This document shows, piece after piece, positions 53,223 through 62,821 of a DNA stretch of 64,000 nt. Position 1 is the stretch's first letter. Each line of letters starts with the position of its first letter. The DNA comes from Chitinophaga barathri (GTDB lineage Bacteria > Bacteroidota > Bacteroidia > Chitinophagales > Chitinophagaceae), in assembly GCF_003807585.1 (NCBI RefSeq), contig NZ_RMBX01000009.1, positions 124,001 to 188,000 on the forward strand, in the 5' to 3' direction. The translations under genes and the position numbers were made by a program. The notes beneath the pieces are model-generated. The model saw nothing but the letters and a program-made list of their open reading frames with translations, did not search any database and was not told the origin of the DNA.

Positions 53223-54608
53223 TTATAAGATTGTATCCAGTAACATAACACCCGCCAGCCCCGCAATGCCCACGATCGTCTCCATGACGGACCAGGAAAG
53301 CAGGGTATGTTTCAGGCTCAGGTTAAAATATTCTTTAAACATCCAGAAGCCTGCATCGTTCACGTGTGAGAACATGAGGCTTCCCGCGCCAACGGATAGC
53401 ACCATCAGCTCAGGGCTTGCCAGGCCCTGCGCCACCAGCGGCGCTACCATACCCGCGGCCGTAATCCCGGCGATAGTCGCGGAGCCTACACAGGCGCGGA
53501 TGATAGCGGCCATCAGCCAGCCCAGCACCAGCGGGTGCACATGCCAGCCGCGCATCGCTTCGGCGATCTGCAAACTTACGCCACTGTCCGATAACACCTG
53601 TTTGAGCGCACCCGCGCCCGCAATGATCAGCAGGATCATGGCAATATCTTTCACCGCCTCGCCATAAATCCCCATCACCGTTTTGATAGATCTGCCCTGT
53701 AACGGGCCCAGTGTATAAGCGGCCACCAGCACACAGAAAAGCATCACTACCGGCGCTTCCCCGGCAAATTGCAGCCAGGGCGTGCCCGGCGCGGCCAGTT
53801 GTAATAATGTCGTAACAATAAGCAACAGCACGGGCAGCAGGGCCGTCAGGAAACTGATGGCTTTGGCCGGCGTTGCAGGAACAGCGGGAGCTTCGGCTGT
53901 GGATGATCCGCCCATTTTGCCGGAGGCTTCCAAACTGTTCGTTGAATTTCCATGTTTGTTCCCGCTCCCCTCTTCCTCCGGTTTAAACAACTGCAAAGGC
54001 CCGGCGGGTATACGTTTTAGCCAGATAGAAAATACCGGTCCGGCAATGATAATGGCCGGCACCGCCACTATCAGCCCATAGATCAGCGTCAGTCCCATAT
54101 TCGCCTGAAACTGGCCAACCAGCGCCACCGGTGAAGGATGCGGCGGTAAAAACCCATGCGTGACGGACAATGCGGCCAATGCCGGCAGCCCGATGTACAC
54201 GGCCGGTAATTTATAACGGTATATCACCGAAAAGATCAGCGGCACCATCAGTACAAAACCCACCCCGTAAAACAGCGGGATGCCGATGATAAAACCAGCC
54301 ACGAGCAAAGCCCATTGCACATACTTCGCGCCAAAGCTGTCCATCAGCGACTGCGCGATCTGTTTAGCCGCGCCGCTTTCCGCCACCAGTTTACCGAGCA
54401 TGGCGCCCAGCGCCAGTATTACCAGCAGGCCGCCCACCGTATCGCCGATGCCTTTTTGTAAAGCGGCGGGTATCTTCTGCACGGGTATGCCCAGCCAGAT
54501 GCCCGTCACGACGGATACTACGAGGAAGGCCAGGAAAGCATTCATCTTCCCCCAGGTGAGCAGCAGTATCAGTAAAACAATACAACAAACGACGATCACA
54601 AAGGCCAT
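53223..54608 (-). CDS. GntP-family gluconate/sugar-acid:H+ symporter
   Basis: 461 residues with about 12 hydrophobic spans. Family strings: GKMNAFLAFLVVSVVTGIWLG, the IGDTVGGLLVILALGAMLGKLVAESG block, IPLFYGVGFVLMVPLIFS, HGFLPPHPSPVAL and the C-terminal VNDAGFWMFKEYFNLS. A polar cytoplasmic loop (about 215-255) separates the halves. GntP proteins import gluconate, fructuronate or similar sugar acids across the inner membrane with protons. It is 14 bp upstream of the RidA gene in the same operon. The transported acid is not defined by sequence alone. Confidence 0.92.
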   Translation of the reverse strand: MAFVIVVCCIVLLILLLTWGKMNAFLAFLVVSVVTGIWLGIPVQKIPAALQKGIGDTVGGLLVILALGAMLGKLVAESGAAKQIAQSLMDSFGAKYVQWALLVAGFIIGIPLFYGVGFVLMVPLIFSVIYRYKLPAVYIGLPALAALSVTHGFLPPHPSPVALVGQFQANMGLTLIYGLIVAVPAIIIAGPVFSIWLKRIPAGPLQLFKPEEEGSGNKHGNSTNSLEASGKMGGSSTAEAPAVPATPAKAISFLTALLPVLLLIVTTLLQLAAPGTPWLQFAGEAPVVMLFCVLVAAYTLGPLQGRSIKTVMGIYGEAVKDIAMILLIIAGAGALKQVLSDSGVSLQIAEAMRGWHVHPLVLGWLMAAIIRACVGSATIAGITAAGMVAPLVAQGLASPELMVLSVGAGSLMFSHVNDAGFWMFKEYFNLSLKHTLLSWSVMETIVGIAGLAGVMLLDTIL

Positions 54609-54630
54609 GCTTTCGGTTTTTCCATTTTAT

Positions 54631-56856
54631 TTAGTCCACATACAATTCATCCACCATCAATAAGCCATTGCCGCCCGCGCCATATTCCCCGGTGGGAATA
54701 ACGCCTTTGTGCAGCGCGGTCACTTTCACGTACCGTGCGCGCAGCGGTGGCACCCGCAGCCGTATGGCGTTGATGCCGTTTGCCGGGAAAGCCTGTTGCG
54801 TGGCCGCGAGCGTATAATGAACACCGTCCGGTGAGGTATGAAATTGCAAAACAGCAGGCTCCCACATTCTTTGCCAGTGATAGTTCAGAATGTTTGCTCC
54901 CACCTGCTGTATGCTGCGTACGGAGCCCAGGTCAATCACGGCTTCCAGGTCACGGCCGCTGAAGCCCAGCCATTGCCGGTCATTGTAGCGGTCCGAGCCT
55001 GACACCCCGTTCACCAGTATACCTGCGTTTTCGGCATACCGGCTATTGGGCGCCTGTTTCAGTTTGATGGCGGCCCCCACCGCCTGGTGCATCTGAAAGG
55101 ACTGACGGAACATCCGGCCTGCCGGTTTTCCTTGTTGTATCACGACGGCCTTCAACTCAGCATTGCGGGTGATGAGGATCGGGCCTGTATACTTCCTGCT
55201 TTTTACGGAGGGCGTTGTACCATCCGTGGTGTAATGAATATCGCCGCCGCCGCGCAGGGACACGCGTAACTGCCCCGGCCTGCATTCTTCTATCCGGTAT
55301 GTCACTTCTTCGTACTGCACGGCCGTACTGCGTTTTTTGAGCCTACGCCTGAAACTCACGTAATCCCTTATGCTTTGCGGGCTCCAGGCTACTTCCGCAA
55401 GGGCCAGCATACGTGGGTAGATCATATAATCCGCCCTTTGCTCCGTGGACAGGTATTCACTCCACACCTGCCCCTGGATGCCCTGTATAAAGTGCTTCAG
55501 GGGCGGCTCGTAGGCGTATACCTCCTGCAAGGGAGTGTATCCGCCCGCCGCCAGCTGCTCCTCCGGGTATAATGATTGGTAATGATCAAAATAAAGTTCG
55601 TCTTCCGGCGTCATGATCACGTGGTGTTTTTGCGCGGCCGCCGATTCCGCGCCTTCAGTCCCGCGCCAGCTCATCACCGTGGCGCCGGGCGCCAGGCCGC
55701 CTTCCAGTATCTCGTCCCAGCCGATGATATGACGGCCTTTGCGCTGTACATAGGCATTGATGCGGCGGATAAAATAACTCTGCAACGCATCCACATCCGG
55801 CAGTTTTTCCTGCGCCATGCGCGCCTTACAGGCGGGGCAGGCGTTCCATCGTGTCTTAGGGCATTCGTCCCCGCCGATGTGGATATATGGGGAAGGAAAA
55901 AGCTCCATCACTTCATCCAGCACACCTTCCAGGAAGGTGAACACACTGTCTTTCCCCGCGCAGAACACATCGTCGAACACGCCCCAGAAAGTAGCGGCCT
56001 GGTAGGGGCCGCCGGTGCAGCCCAACTGAGGATATGCGGCCAGTGCGGCCAGTGCGTGGCCGGGCATTTCTATTTCGGGTATCACGTTGATGCCGCGTGC
56101 GGCGGCATAAGCCACCACTTCTTTGATCTCTGCCTGTGTATAATAACCGCCGTAACGTTTGCCGTCGAAGCGGTGCGGTAATTCTTTTTTGTGGCCGATG
56201 AGCGTTTCATTCCGCCATGCGGCGATAGTTTGCAGCGCCGGATATTTTTTGATCTCGATGCGCCAGCCCTGGTCATCCGTGAGATGCCAGTGAAAGTTGT
56301 TGAACTTGTAAAGGGCAAGACTGTCGATGAACTTTTTGATGTAGCCCACCGCAAAAAAATGACGGCTCACGTCCAGGTGCATGCCCCTGTAGTGGAAACG
56401 GGGATAATCTTCAATCACGCCGCCCGGGACGCTGAGTTTACCGGGGCTTTTGCGCCAGCTCTGCCGCAACGTCTGCACGGCGTGGTATGCGCCGGCCGCA
56501 TCATGTGCGGTGATGTCGATCTGGTGTTGGTTGATGGATAAGCGGTAACCTTCCGGTTGTGGAACGGCAACGGAATCTATACGAAAACGGATGCCGTCCT
56601 TCCCGGATGCCTGACTGGAAACGCCGGTCGTTTGAATACCGGCATGTTGAATGTACATCGCGAGCAGGTCCGCCGCGGGTTGCAATTCAGTTGTGTTATA
56701 AAAAGCTGTGCCTTTTTGAATCACGTAACTGTTGCCCGCGTATTTCGCGGACACAGGCGCCGGGATCAGCGCTCCCGTTTCGGAAGCGCTGATCTGTTGG
56801 GCCTGTACAGCTGCATAGGTGATGAAAAAGTATATAGTGAGGATAAATGATCGCAT
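54631..56856 (-). CDS. GH20 beta-N-acetylhexosaminidase
   Basis: 741 residues with a signal peptide ending near VQAQ (20). An N-terminal GH20b domain (about 30-150) precedes the (beta/alpha)8 barrel with MHLDVSRHFF, NNFHWHLTDDQGWRIEI, PEIEMPGHALAAL and HIGGDECPK, where Asp330 and Glu331 are the catalytic pair of substrate-assisted hydrolysis. A C-terminal part (about 530-741) has a FN3-like segment and a discoidin-like domain (AVIDLGSVRSIQQVGANIL). It releases terminal GlcNAc or GalNAc from glycans in the periplasm. Gap of 3 bp to the SusD gene upstream, so co-expressed with it. Confidence 0.94.
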   Translation of the reverse strand: MRSFILTIYFFITYAAVQAQQISASETGALIPAPVSAKYAGNSYVIQKGTAFYNTTELQPAADLLAMYIQHAGIQTTGVSSQASGKDGIRFRIDSVAVPQPEGYRLSINQHQIDITAHDAAGAYHAVQTLRQSWRKSPGKLSVPGGVIEDYPRFHYRGMHLDVSRHFFAVGYIKKFIDSLALYKFNNFHWHLTDDQGWRIEIKKYPALQTIAAWRNETLIGHKKELPHRFDGKRYGGYYTQAEIKEVVAYAAARGINVIPEIEMPGHALAALAAYPQLGCTGGPYQAATFWGVFDDVFCAGKDSVFTFLEGVLDEVMELFPSPYIHIGGDECPKTRWNACPACKARMAQEKLPDVDALQSYFIRRINAYVQRKGRHIIGWDEILEGGLAPGATVMSWRGTEGAESAAAQKHHVIMTPEDELYFDHYQSLYPEEQLAAGGYTPLQEVYAYEPPLKHFIQGIQGQVWSEYLSTEQRADYMIYPRMLALAEVAWSPQSIRDYVSFRRRLKKRSTAVQYEEVTYRIEECRPGQLRVSLRGGGDIHYTTDGTTPSVKSRKYTGPILITRNAELKAVVIQQGKPAGRMFRQSFQMHQAVGAAIKLKQAPNSRYAENAGILVNGVSGSDRYNDRQWLGFSGRDLEAVIDLGSVRSIQQVGANILNYHWQRMWEPAVLQFHTSPDGVHYTLAATQQAFPANGINAIRLRVPPLRARYVKVTALHKGVIPTGEYGAGGNGLLMVDELYVD

Positions 56857-56859
56857 GAA

Positions 56860-58410
56860 TTATTGTTTGTCCCACCAAACCCTTGTAGTGAGCAGGTCCG
56901 CACCCTGGCGGGCAATCGCTGCATCGTAGTTCCTTTTGTTGATGCCCTGCTCCTGCACGGGATAAGGCAGCCTGCGCGGGATCGTACCGCCGGTGGCATT
57001 GCCCGGGAAGTTCACCGGCGTAAGCTGCGGGTAACCTGTGCGACGCCAGTTGGCATAAGCCTCCTGCTCGTCCAGCAGGGAAGCCACCCAGAACTGTGAG
57101 TGGATCTGGTTCATCTGCGCGTCAAACGTGCCGCCGGTATTCAGCGCATTGGCTGTGGTATAAGCATTGATCTTCGCCGGGGCGATCACGCCGCCCGCGC
57201 CGAACAGCGCCCAGTTCCGCATGGATATCTCGATGCCCGTCCTGTATGCATCAGCTGCATTACCGGTAGCCCAGCCGCGCAGGATGGCCTCGCTCAGCAG
57301 GAAATTCATTTCCGCGGCGGACAGTGCGATCAGCGGCGCCGAATATTGCAGGATAGTGGCGGGATTAGGCTCGGAGAACGTTACGAAGTTCGCGGGTTTG
57401 CCATTGGTGCCGTTGGGCATGCCTTTCTGCACCGCGGAGGAAGTATCCGCATTCGCCCCGTTCCACACTACCGCTACTACCGGCAGGCGCGGATCATTGC
57501 GGGTTTGCAGGAAGTCGATGAACGTTTTGCTGTATTTGCCATACTCCGTATTCCTGTCGCCGTTGAAGCCGGGCTGATACTCCTGCCCTACCAGCTCAAA
57601 CGCTACCGGGTTGTCGTTGTACGTCTGCGGGCCGTTCGTATACTTTATGACCGCCTGGTCCACTTCTGTCGTGATCACGCCACCGGCAATGGCTTTGGTC
57701 GCCCACTCCCTTGCTTTCTCCGGCGCTATTTTCGTCATGCGCATCGCCAGGCGGAGCATCAGGGAGTAACCGAATTTTTTCCATTTCGGAATGCTGCCTT
57801 CATAGATAAAATCCGCTTTGCCGTATTTCACCTGCGTATCACTAAAAGAAGCGATGGCGCTTTCCAGTTCTCTCAGCAGGCCGTCGTATATCTCGCCCTG
57901 CGGATCGTATTTCGGGAAAAAATTAAGGTCAGAAGTGGCTTTGTTCGCGTCGGTAAAAGGCACATCGCCATACAGGTCCGTGATACGCTGCATGATCATC
58001 ACCCGCCAGATGCGCGCGGCGGCTTTTTTATTCACCAGCTCGGGCTGTTTATCAGCAGCCTTTATCAGCTCGGTGATCGTCGTGAGCACGTTTGTGTAAG
58101 TGTACCGGAAATAAAAACCCTGGTAAAAATCATACACCCCGTATTTGTCGCCGGAGCCGGCCACGGTGATTTCCTTGCCGGTGGCGAAGTGCTGGATGTA
58201 GTTGCCGCAGGTGAGGTACGAGGTGTAGAAATACACGCGGTCGTACACATAGTTCCCTTTCAGGATACTCTGGGAAAACAACATATCCACATTCGGCTCC
58301 GTGGATGCATTCGGGTTAGTATTCAGCTCCTCAAAATCCTTGTCGCAGGACGTAAGCCCCAGCGCTGCTCCCAGCAGGAGCGTGTATGTATATCTGGCAA
58401 TTCGTTGCAT
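56860..58410 (-). CDS. SusD/RagB-like lipoprotein (SusD-like_2 type)
   Basis: 516 residues from the ATG at 58410 (MQRIARYTYTLLL); an ATG two codons upstream is also in frame. Lipobox LTSC is followed by DKDFEELNTNPNASTEPNVDMLFSQSIL, the typical opening of the SusD-like_2 family. Other family strings are RIWRVMIMQRITDLYGDVPFT and EMNFLLSEAILRGW. It binds glycan at the surface and caps the SusC encoded 23 bp upstream. The GH20 gene downstream suggests a hexosamine-containing ligand. Confidence 0.92.
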   Translation of the reverse strand: MQRIARYTYTLLLGAALGLTSCDKDFEELNTNPNASTEPNVDMLFSQSILKGNYVYDRVYFYTSYLTCGNYIQHFATGKEITVAGSGDKYGVYDFYQGFYFRYTYTNVLTTITELIKAADKQPELVNKKAAARIWRVMIMQRITDLYGDVPFTDANKATSDLNFFPKYDPQGEIYDGLLRELESAIASFSDTQVKYGKADFIYEGSIPKWKKFGYSLMLRLAMRMTKIAPEKAREWATKAIAGGVITTEVDQAVIKYTNGPQTYNDNPVAFELVGQEYQPGFNGDRNTEYGKYSKTFIDFLQTRNDPRLPVVAVVWNGANADTSSAVQKGMPNGTNGKPANFVTFSEPNPATILQYSAPLIALSAAEMNFLLSEAILRGWATGNAADAYRTGIEISMRNWALFGAGGVIAPAKINAYTTANALNTGGTFDAQMNQIHSQFWVASLLDEQEAYANWRRTGYPQLTPVNFPGNATGGTIPRRLPYPVQEQGINKRNYDAAIARQGADLLTTRVWWDKQ

Positions 58411-58433
58411 AATCATTTCGTTTTAATCGTTTA

Positions 58434-61400
58434 CTACAATTTTACCATCAGGTTCAGCCCGAAGCTGCGCGTACGCGGCACCCCGAACATTTCAAAGCCC
58501 TGTGAGTTGGAGTTATTGAAAGTAGATTCAGGATCGATGTTCGGCGTTTTTTTGTGCAGTATCGCCAGGTTCCTTGCCACGAAAGACAGCGACAGGGACT
58601 GGAATTTCACAAATGGTATCTTCTCCACCGGGATGCTGTAACCCAGCACCACCTGGCGCAGTTTTACGAAATCGGAAGAATACACAAAACGCTCTGACTG
58701 GAATTTGTAGTTGTCATAATACGCCTGCAGATCAGGATACTGAATGGTGGTGCTGAAAGGATGATCCAGCTCATCCACGCCGCTCACAGTCAAACCGCCG
58801 TCGCGGCCGGGGAGCGTGATCTTATTGAGGCCAAAGCGGGTGGCATACAGGTTCGTACCGGAGTATACCTGGCCGCCAAAACGCGCGTCTACCAGGAAGC
58901 TCAGGTTAAGCCGTTTGTAAGCGAAACTGTTCGTGACACCACCCGTCCAGGGAGCTACACCGGTGCCGAGGTCTTCAAGACCGGTCGCTACTTCCCAGCC
59001 ATTGGGTTTGTAGATCGGCAGCCCCTGCGCGTTCCTTTTTACTTTATATCCTTTGATGGTGCTGTAGGGTTTACCCACTTCCGCGAAAATAAAAGCGTAG
59101 CTGTTCACCGCTGCGTCCATCTGGATGCGGTCCAGGCCGTCCGCCAGTTGCAGCACTTCGTTTTTATTGTAAGCGCCGGTGAAGGTCACTTCCCAGCTGA
59201 AGTTCTTGCCTCTTACGGGAACGCCGCTCAGCATCAGTTCCACTCCTTTGTTGCTCATCTCGCCCACGTTGATGAGGGTGGAATTGTAACCGGAACCGGG
59301 AGAAATGCTCACGTTCACGATATCGTCTGTAGTAAGACGGTCGTAATAAGCGAAGTCTGCGCTCAGTCTGCCATTCAGGAAACGCGCTTCAAAGCCGGCT
59401 TCTATCGTGCGGGAAGTGTAAGGTTTTAAGTTCGCATTCGGCGCCTGCAACAGGCCTGAAGTGGTGCCCGACGTTTGCGTGGGCGCCTGCAAAGGCTGGC
59501 CGAGGTGACCGCCGCCCGCTACGAGGCTGTAGGTCTGGTTCAGCGCATATGCCGCCGGTGCGCCGCCGCCTACCTGCGCCCATGAGGTGCGGATCTTGGC
59601 GTAGTTGATCCACCCGGGCAGCGTGGCTGCTTCGGACAGCAGGAAACTGGCGCCTACTGAAGGATAAAAGATGTTGTTATTTTTCGGGTCGAGGGTGGAG
59701 AACCAGTCGTTGCGGCCGGTGGCGGTGATGAACAACATGTCTTTATACCCGAAATCGATAGAACCGAAAAGCGAGTTTACGGAAGAACGGATCAGCTGGT
59801 TGGTACTCGTGAGGCTTACCACGTTCGAAGGATCGTAGAAGCCGGGCACGGAGAAGTCATTGCCGAGCAGGATCGTGTTTTTGGAGATCGCTTTGCGCCT
59901 GTTGCCGCCGGCCAGTACATCCAGGGAGAAGTTTTTGCCGAGGCGTCCCTGGTAATTCAACGTCAGCTCACCGTTTGTTTCGGTGATGCCGTTGGTCTGC
60001 TGCTGGTAAAACCCTTTGGGCGCATAAGCTGTGCCGGAAGGCACAATACCTGTCCAGTTCAGCATCGTATAGTCATGGTTCACACGGCCGCGGATGAAGA
60101 GATTGTCCAGGATGCTGTAACGCACGCTTACGTTGCCGATGAAACGGTTGCGGTCGTCGTCGTTGATAAATTTGTTCACCACGAAATACGGGTTGCTGGC
60201 GAAACCGGAAGGATTCCACAACGTTTCGCTACCGGTGATCTTATCATAACCGGGGTCGAGGCTGCGCACATCCACGTTGTTCGCGATCATATAAGTACCC
60301 CAGTTCGGGTTGCCCGGCGCATCGGATACATTCGCGCGGTTGCGGGCCTTTTCGATGTTGTATTGTGCGTAACCATCTACCTGTAAACGTTTGTGGAGAT
60401 TGGCCACCACGCTCAGGCTCATGATCTTTTTATTCAGCTCCGAGTTGGGCACCAGGCCGTGATTGTTCATGTCGGACAAAGACAGGCGGTACTGCGCCAC
60501 ATCTCCCCCGCCGGTGGCGGCTACCGTATTAGTAAAGGTGGTGCCGGTGCGGTAGAAGTTTTTGATATTGTCTTTCTGCGCTACATAAGGCCTTGCCACC
60601 CCGTCGAACTGCATTACGTTGCTGCCGTCCAGTTTCGGGCCCCAGGAAAGACGGCCGGTGTTGATGGCATCGTCTTTTGTAACGGGTTTGGTGCCGCGCT
60701 GGCCCTGGCCGTATTCATATTGCCAGTCCGGGATCACGCCGGGCGTTTCCATGGTGAGCGTGGAGTTGTATTCCAGGCCGATGCCTTTTTGTTTCACGCC
60801 GCGTTTGGTGGTGATCATAATAACGCCGTTGGCGGCCCGCGAGCCGTAGAGGGCGGAAGCGGTGGCGCCTTTCAGTACGGTGATGGTTTCAATGTCGTCA
60901 GGGTTGATGCCCGCGATACCGTCGCCACGGTCCGCATTCAGGCCAATGGAGGCATTGCCGCTGGCTGGCGTGTTGGTGGTGGAGTTGTCGATAGGCATGC
61001 CGTTGATCACGTACAGCGGCTGGTTGTCCGACCCGAAGGAACCGTTGCCGCGAATAACGACCCTGCTGGAGCTGCCGGGGCCGCCTGCCAGGCTGGACAC
61101 GGATACGCCGGCTACTTTGCCCGCAAGCCCGTCCGCTACGTTGATCTCACGCGCCTGAGTGAGGTCTGCGCCTTTAACTTCAGACACCGCGTAGGTGACT
61201 GCTTTACGCGCCTTTTTGATACCGAGCGCGGTCACCACCACTTCGTTGAGGGCTTTGGTGTTTTCAGCGAGGGTGATGTTCACCTGCGTCTGGCCGGATT
61301 GCAGGGTAACGGAGGTTTTGTCGAAACCGATAAACGTAACCACGAGGGTAACCGGCGGTTTGGGATCGGGAATAGAGAGGGAGAAGTTTCCTTCCGCGTC

Positions 61401-61586
61401 CGATACGGTACCTACCCCTTTCGCGTTGGCGACGGAAATGGTGGCTCCGATGATCTTTTGTCCATCGGGGCCGGTAATGGTGCCGGTGATCTTAAGCGGG
61501 GATTGGGCTATACTTTCCAGGCAAAGGAGCATACTGCATAGCAACAATAGCAGTTTTGGAAAGGCAGCCAGTTGAATTGTTTTCAT
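58434..61586 (-). CDS. SusC/RagA-family TonB-dependent transporter
   Basis: 1050 residues from the ATG at 61586, chosen because it begins the signal peptide MKTIQLAAFPKLLLLLCSML; the open frame extends to 61634 through residues with no signal character. Carboxypeptidase-regulatory-like domain (ITGTITGPDGQKIIGATISV, about 30-115), ALNEVVVTALG segment, plug with GSRAANGVIMITTKRG (about 120-260), then a beta-barrel. It imports glycan fragments across the outer membrane. First gene of the operon that runs to the kinase at 51668; TGCAAA-type elements lie upstream. Confidence 0.94.
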   Translation of the reverse strand: MKTIQLAAFPKLLLLLCSMLLCLESIAQSPLKITGTITGPDGQKIIGATISVANAKGVGTVSDAEGNFSLSIPDPKPPVTLVVTFIGFDKTSVTLQSGQTQVNITLAENTKALNEVVVTALGIKKARKAVTYAVSEVKGADLTQAREINVADGLAGKVAGVSVSSLAGGPGSSSRVVIRGNGSFGSDNQPLYVINGMPIDNSTTNTPASGNASIGLNADRGDGIAGINPDDIETITVLKGATASALYGSRAANGVIMITTKRGVKQKGIGLEYNSTLTMETPGVIPDWQYEYGQGQRGTKPVTKDDAINTGRLSWGPKLDGSNVMQFDGVARPYVAQKDNIKNFYRTGTTFTNTVAATGGGDVAQYRLSLSDMNNHGLVPNSELNKKIMSLSVVANLHKRLQVDGYAQYNIEKARNRANVSDAPGNPNWGTYMIANNVDVRSLDPGYDKITGSETLWNPSGFASNPYFVVNKFINDDDRNRFIGNVSVRYSILDNLFIRGRVNHDYTMLNWTGIVPSGTAYAPKGFYQQQTNGITETNGELTLNYQGRLGKNFSLDVLAGGNRRKAISKNTILLGNDFSVPGFYDPSNVVSLTSTNQLIRSSVNSLFGSIDFGYKDMLFITATGRNDWFSTLDPKNNNIFYPSVGASFLLSEAATLPGWINYAKIRTSWAQVGGGAPAAYALNQTYSLVAGGGHLGQPLQAPTQTSGTTSGLLQAPNANLKPYTSRTIEAGFEARFLNGRLSADFAYYDRLTTDDIVNVSISPGSGYNSTLINVGEMSNKGVELMLSGVPVRGKNFSWEVTFTGAYNKNEVLQLADGLDRIQMDAAVNSYAFIFAEVGKPYSTIKGYKVKRNAQGLPIYKPNGWEVATGLEDLGTGVAPWTGGVTNSFAYKRLNLSFLVDARFGGQVYSGTNLYATRFGLNKITLPGRDGGLTVSGVDELDHPFSTTIQYPDLQAYYDNYKFQSERFVYSSDFVKLRQVVLGYSIPVEKIPFVKFQSLSLSFVARNLAILHKKTPNIDPESTFNNSNSQGFEMFGVPRTRSFGLNLMVKL

Positions 61587-61619
61587 CGCTGTGGTTTGGT
61601 TGATAAATATTTCGAATAA

Positions 61620-61698
61620 TGCAAATTCCTGCACTAAAAATAGTCAATACAAGCAGTATTGCAAATTATTTGCAGCATTTATTTGCATATTGTGCAAA
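61620..61698. promoter_or_regulatory. Cluster of TGCAAA/TTTGCA half-sites upstream of susC, candidate DeoR operators
   Basis: TGCAAATTATTTGCA at 61660-61674 is an inverted repeat with 3-bp spacing. TTTGCA (61682-61687) and TGCAAA (61693-61698) form a second pair, and TGCAAATTCCTGCA (61620-61633) is a weaker one. They lie just upstream of the susC start codon at 61586. A further TGCAAATTTG occurs at 61821-61830 near the deoR promoter, so the divergent DeoR-family regulator may control both sides. The remaining 360-bp divergent region (61587-61946) is AT-rich and shows no gene. Confidence 0.55.
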
Positions 61699-61826
61699 AT
61701 AATTACCCAATCCTTGCAGAATTTTAGCGAGGAAAATAATTATACCATTGGTTAACAATAATTTAATGCTATGTAAATGGTACACAAACCCTTTCACTTT
61801 ATGCAGATAAGCGAAAAAAGTGCAAA

Positions 61827-61851
61827 TTTGTCCTGTTATGTCTTATTTTTG
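61827..61851 (+). promoter_or_regulatory. Promoter candidate for the DeoR-family regulator
   Basis: TATTTTTG at 61844-61851 fits the TAnnTTTG -7 box. A TTTG at 61827-61830 is 13 bp upstream, shorter than the usual spacing, and is part of a TGCAAATTTG element. Transcription would start near 61858, about 90 bp before the gene. Confidence 0.35.
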
Positions 61852-61946
61852 CCCGATAAACAGGCTGGAAGTTGAAAGAAAGAAGGGTAAAACTTTGCAA
61901 AAGCTGAGAATTTTCACTAACTATCAACCGCAAGAGCAATTTTTAG

Positions 61947-62735
61947 ATGACTATGGACACGAACACGCAGGACCAGTTACCCCCGGTTTCCCTGACTAAA
62001 AAGGCCAGGAAGGAACTGATTATCAAACAGGTGAATATTCACACCAGGATCACGTACAGCGACCTGGTGAACCTCATCAATGTATCTGAAGACACCATCC
62101 GCCGCGATGTGAACGAGCTGGCGGAAGATGGTGAAGTGGTGAAGATCAAAGGCGGCGCTATGTCCATCGCCTATCATTACGGGCATGAATCCGAAACCTA
62201 CGCGCAGAACAACAAAGTGGTGATCGCGGAAAAAACACTGCAGCTGCTGCAGGACGATATGATCGTGCTGATCGGCGGCGGCACTACCATCCGCGAGTTC
62301 ATCAAAAAGATACCTGCCACCCTGCGGGCTACTTTTATTACTGTAAACGTTCTCTCCGCCGTGGAGCTGCTGGATAAACCGATGATCAAAACGATCGTGA
62401 TCGGCGGGCAGATATCCACCTACAGCCAGATGACCGTGAGCGGGGAAGTGTTCGAATATTTGTCCAATATCAAAGCGGATCTCTGTATCATCGGCACCAA
62501 CGCCATTGACCCGGCAAACGGGCTGACGGACTCCGACTGGGAAACCATCCAGGTAAAAAAAGCGATGATCAAAGCGGCGGACAAAGTGGCCATCCTGGCT
62601 ATTTCCGAGAAGCTGAACTCCTCCATGAAAATGAAGATCGCTGACCTGCAGGAGATACATTACCTGATCACAGAACTGCCCGCGGACAGCGCGGAGATAC
62701 AACCCTACAGGGCGAAAAACCTGACGATCCTGTAA
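61947..62735 (+). CDS. DeoR-family transcriptional regulator
   Basis: 262 residues. An N-terminal helix-turn-helix (about 20-75) has ITYSDLVNLINVSEDTIRRD and VNELAEDGEVVKIKGGAM, the DeoR signature. The C-terminal DeoRC sugar-phosphate sensor domain follows with VLIGGGTTIREFIKKI, TVNVLSAVELL, VIGGQIS and LCIIGTNAIDPANGLTDSDW. It usually represses sugar catabolic operons until a phosphorylated sugar binds. It is divergent from the SusC operon ending in a PfkB kinase, whose product would be a natural inducer. It is followed by a phased repeat, not by another gene. Confidence 0.92.
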   Translation: MTMDTNTQDQLPPVSLTKKARKELIIKQVNIHTRITYSDLVNLINVSEDTIRRDVNELAEDGEVVKIKGGAMSIAYHYGHESETYAQNNKVVIAEKTLQLLQDDMIVLIGGGTTIREFIKKIPATLRATFITVNVLSAVELLDKPMIKTIVIGGQISTYSQMTVSGEVFEYLSNIKADLCIIGTNAIDPANGLTDSDWETIQVKKAMIKAADKVAILAISEKLNSSMKMKIADLQEIHYLITELPADSAEIQPYRAKNLTIL

Positions 62736-62821
62736 CGGAACAGGCGGGCTGATGAACGCCGGCACACCTACTGTTTAGCCCGCCCCCGATGGTATATTAC
62801 CCGGTTTTACGCCGGATCAAG

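Noticed and set aside
57100..58641. 513-codon ORF opposite the SusD-like gene, and similar long antisense ORFs at 27664-29193, 60393-61541, 6424-7527 and 47941-49452
   Set aside because: They mirror genes with clear family motifs; codon bias of those genes leaves the antisense frames open.
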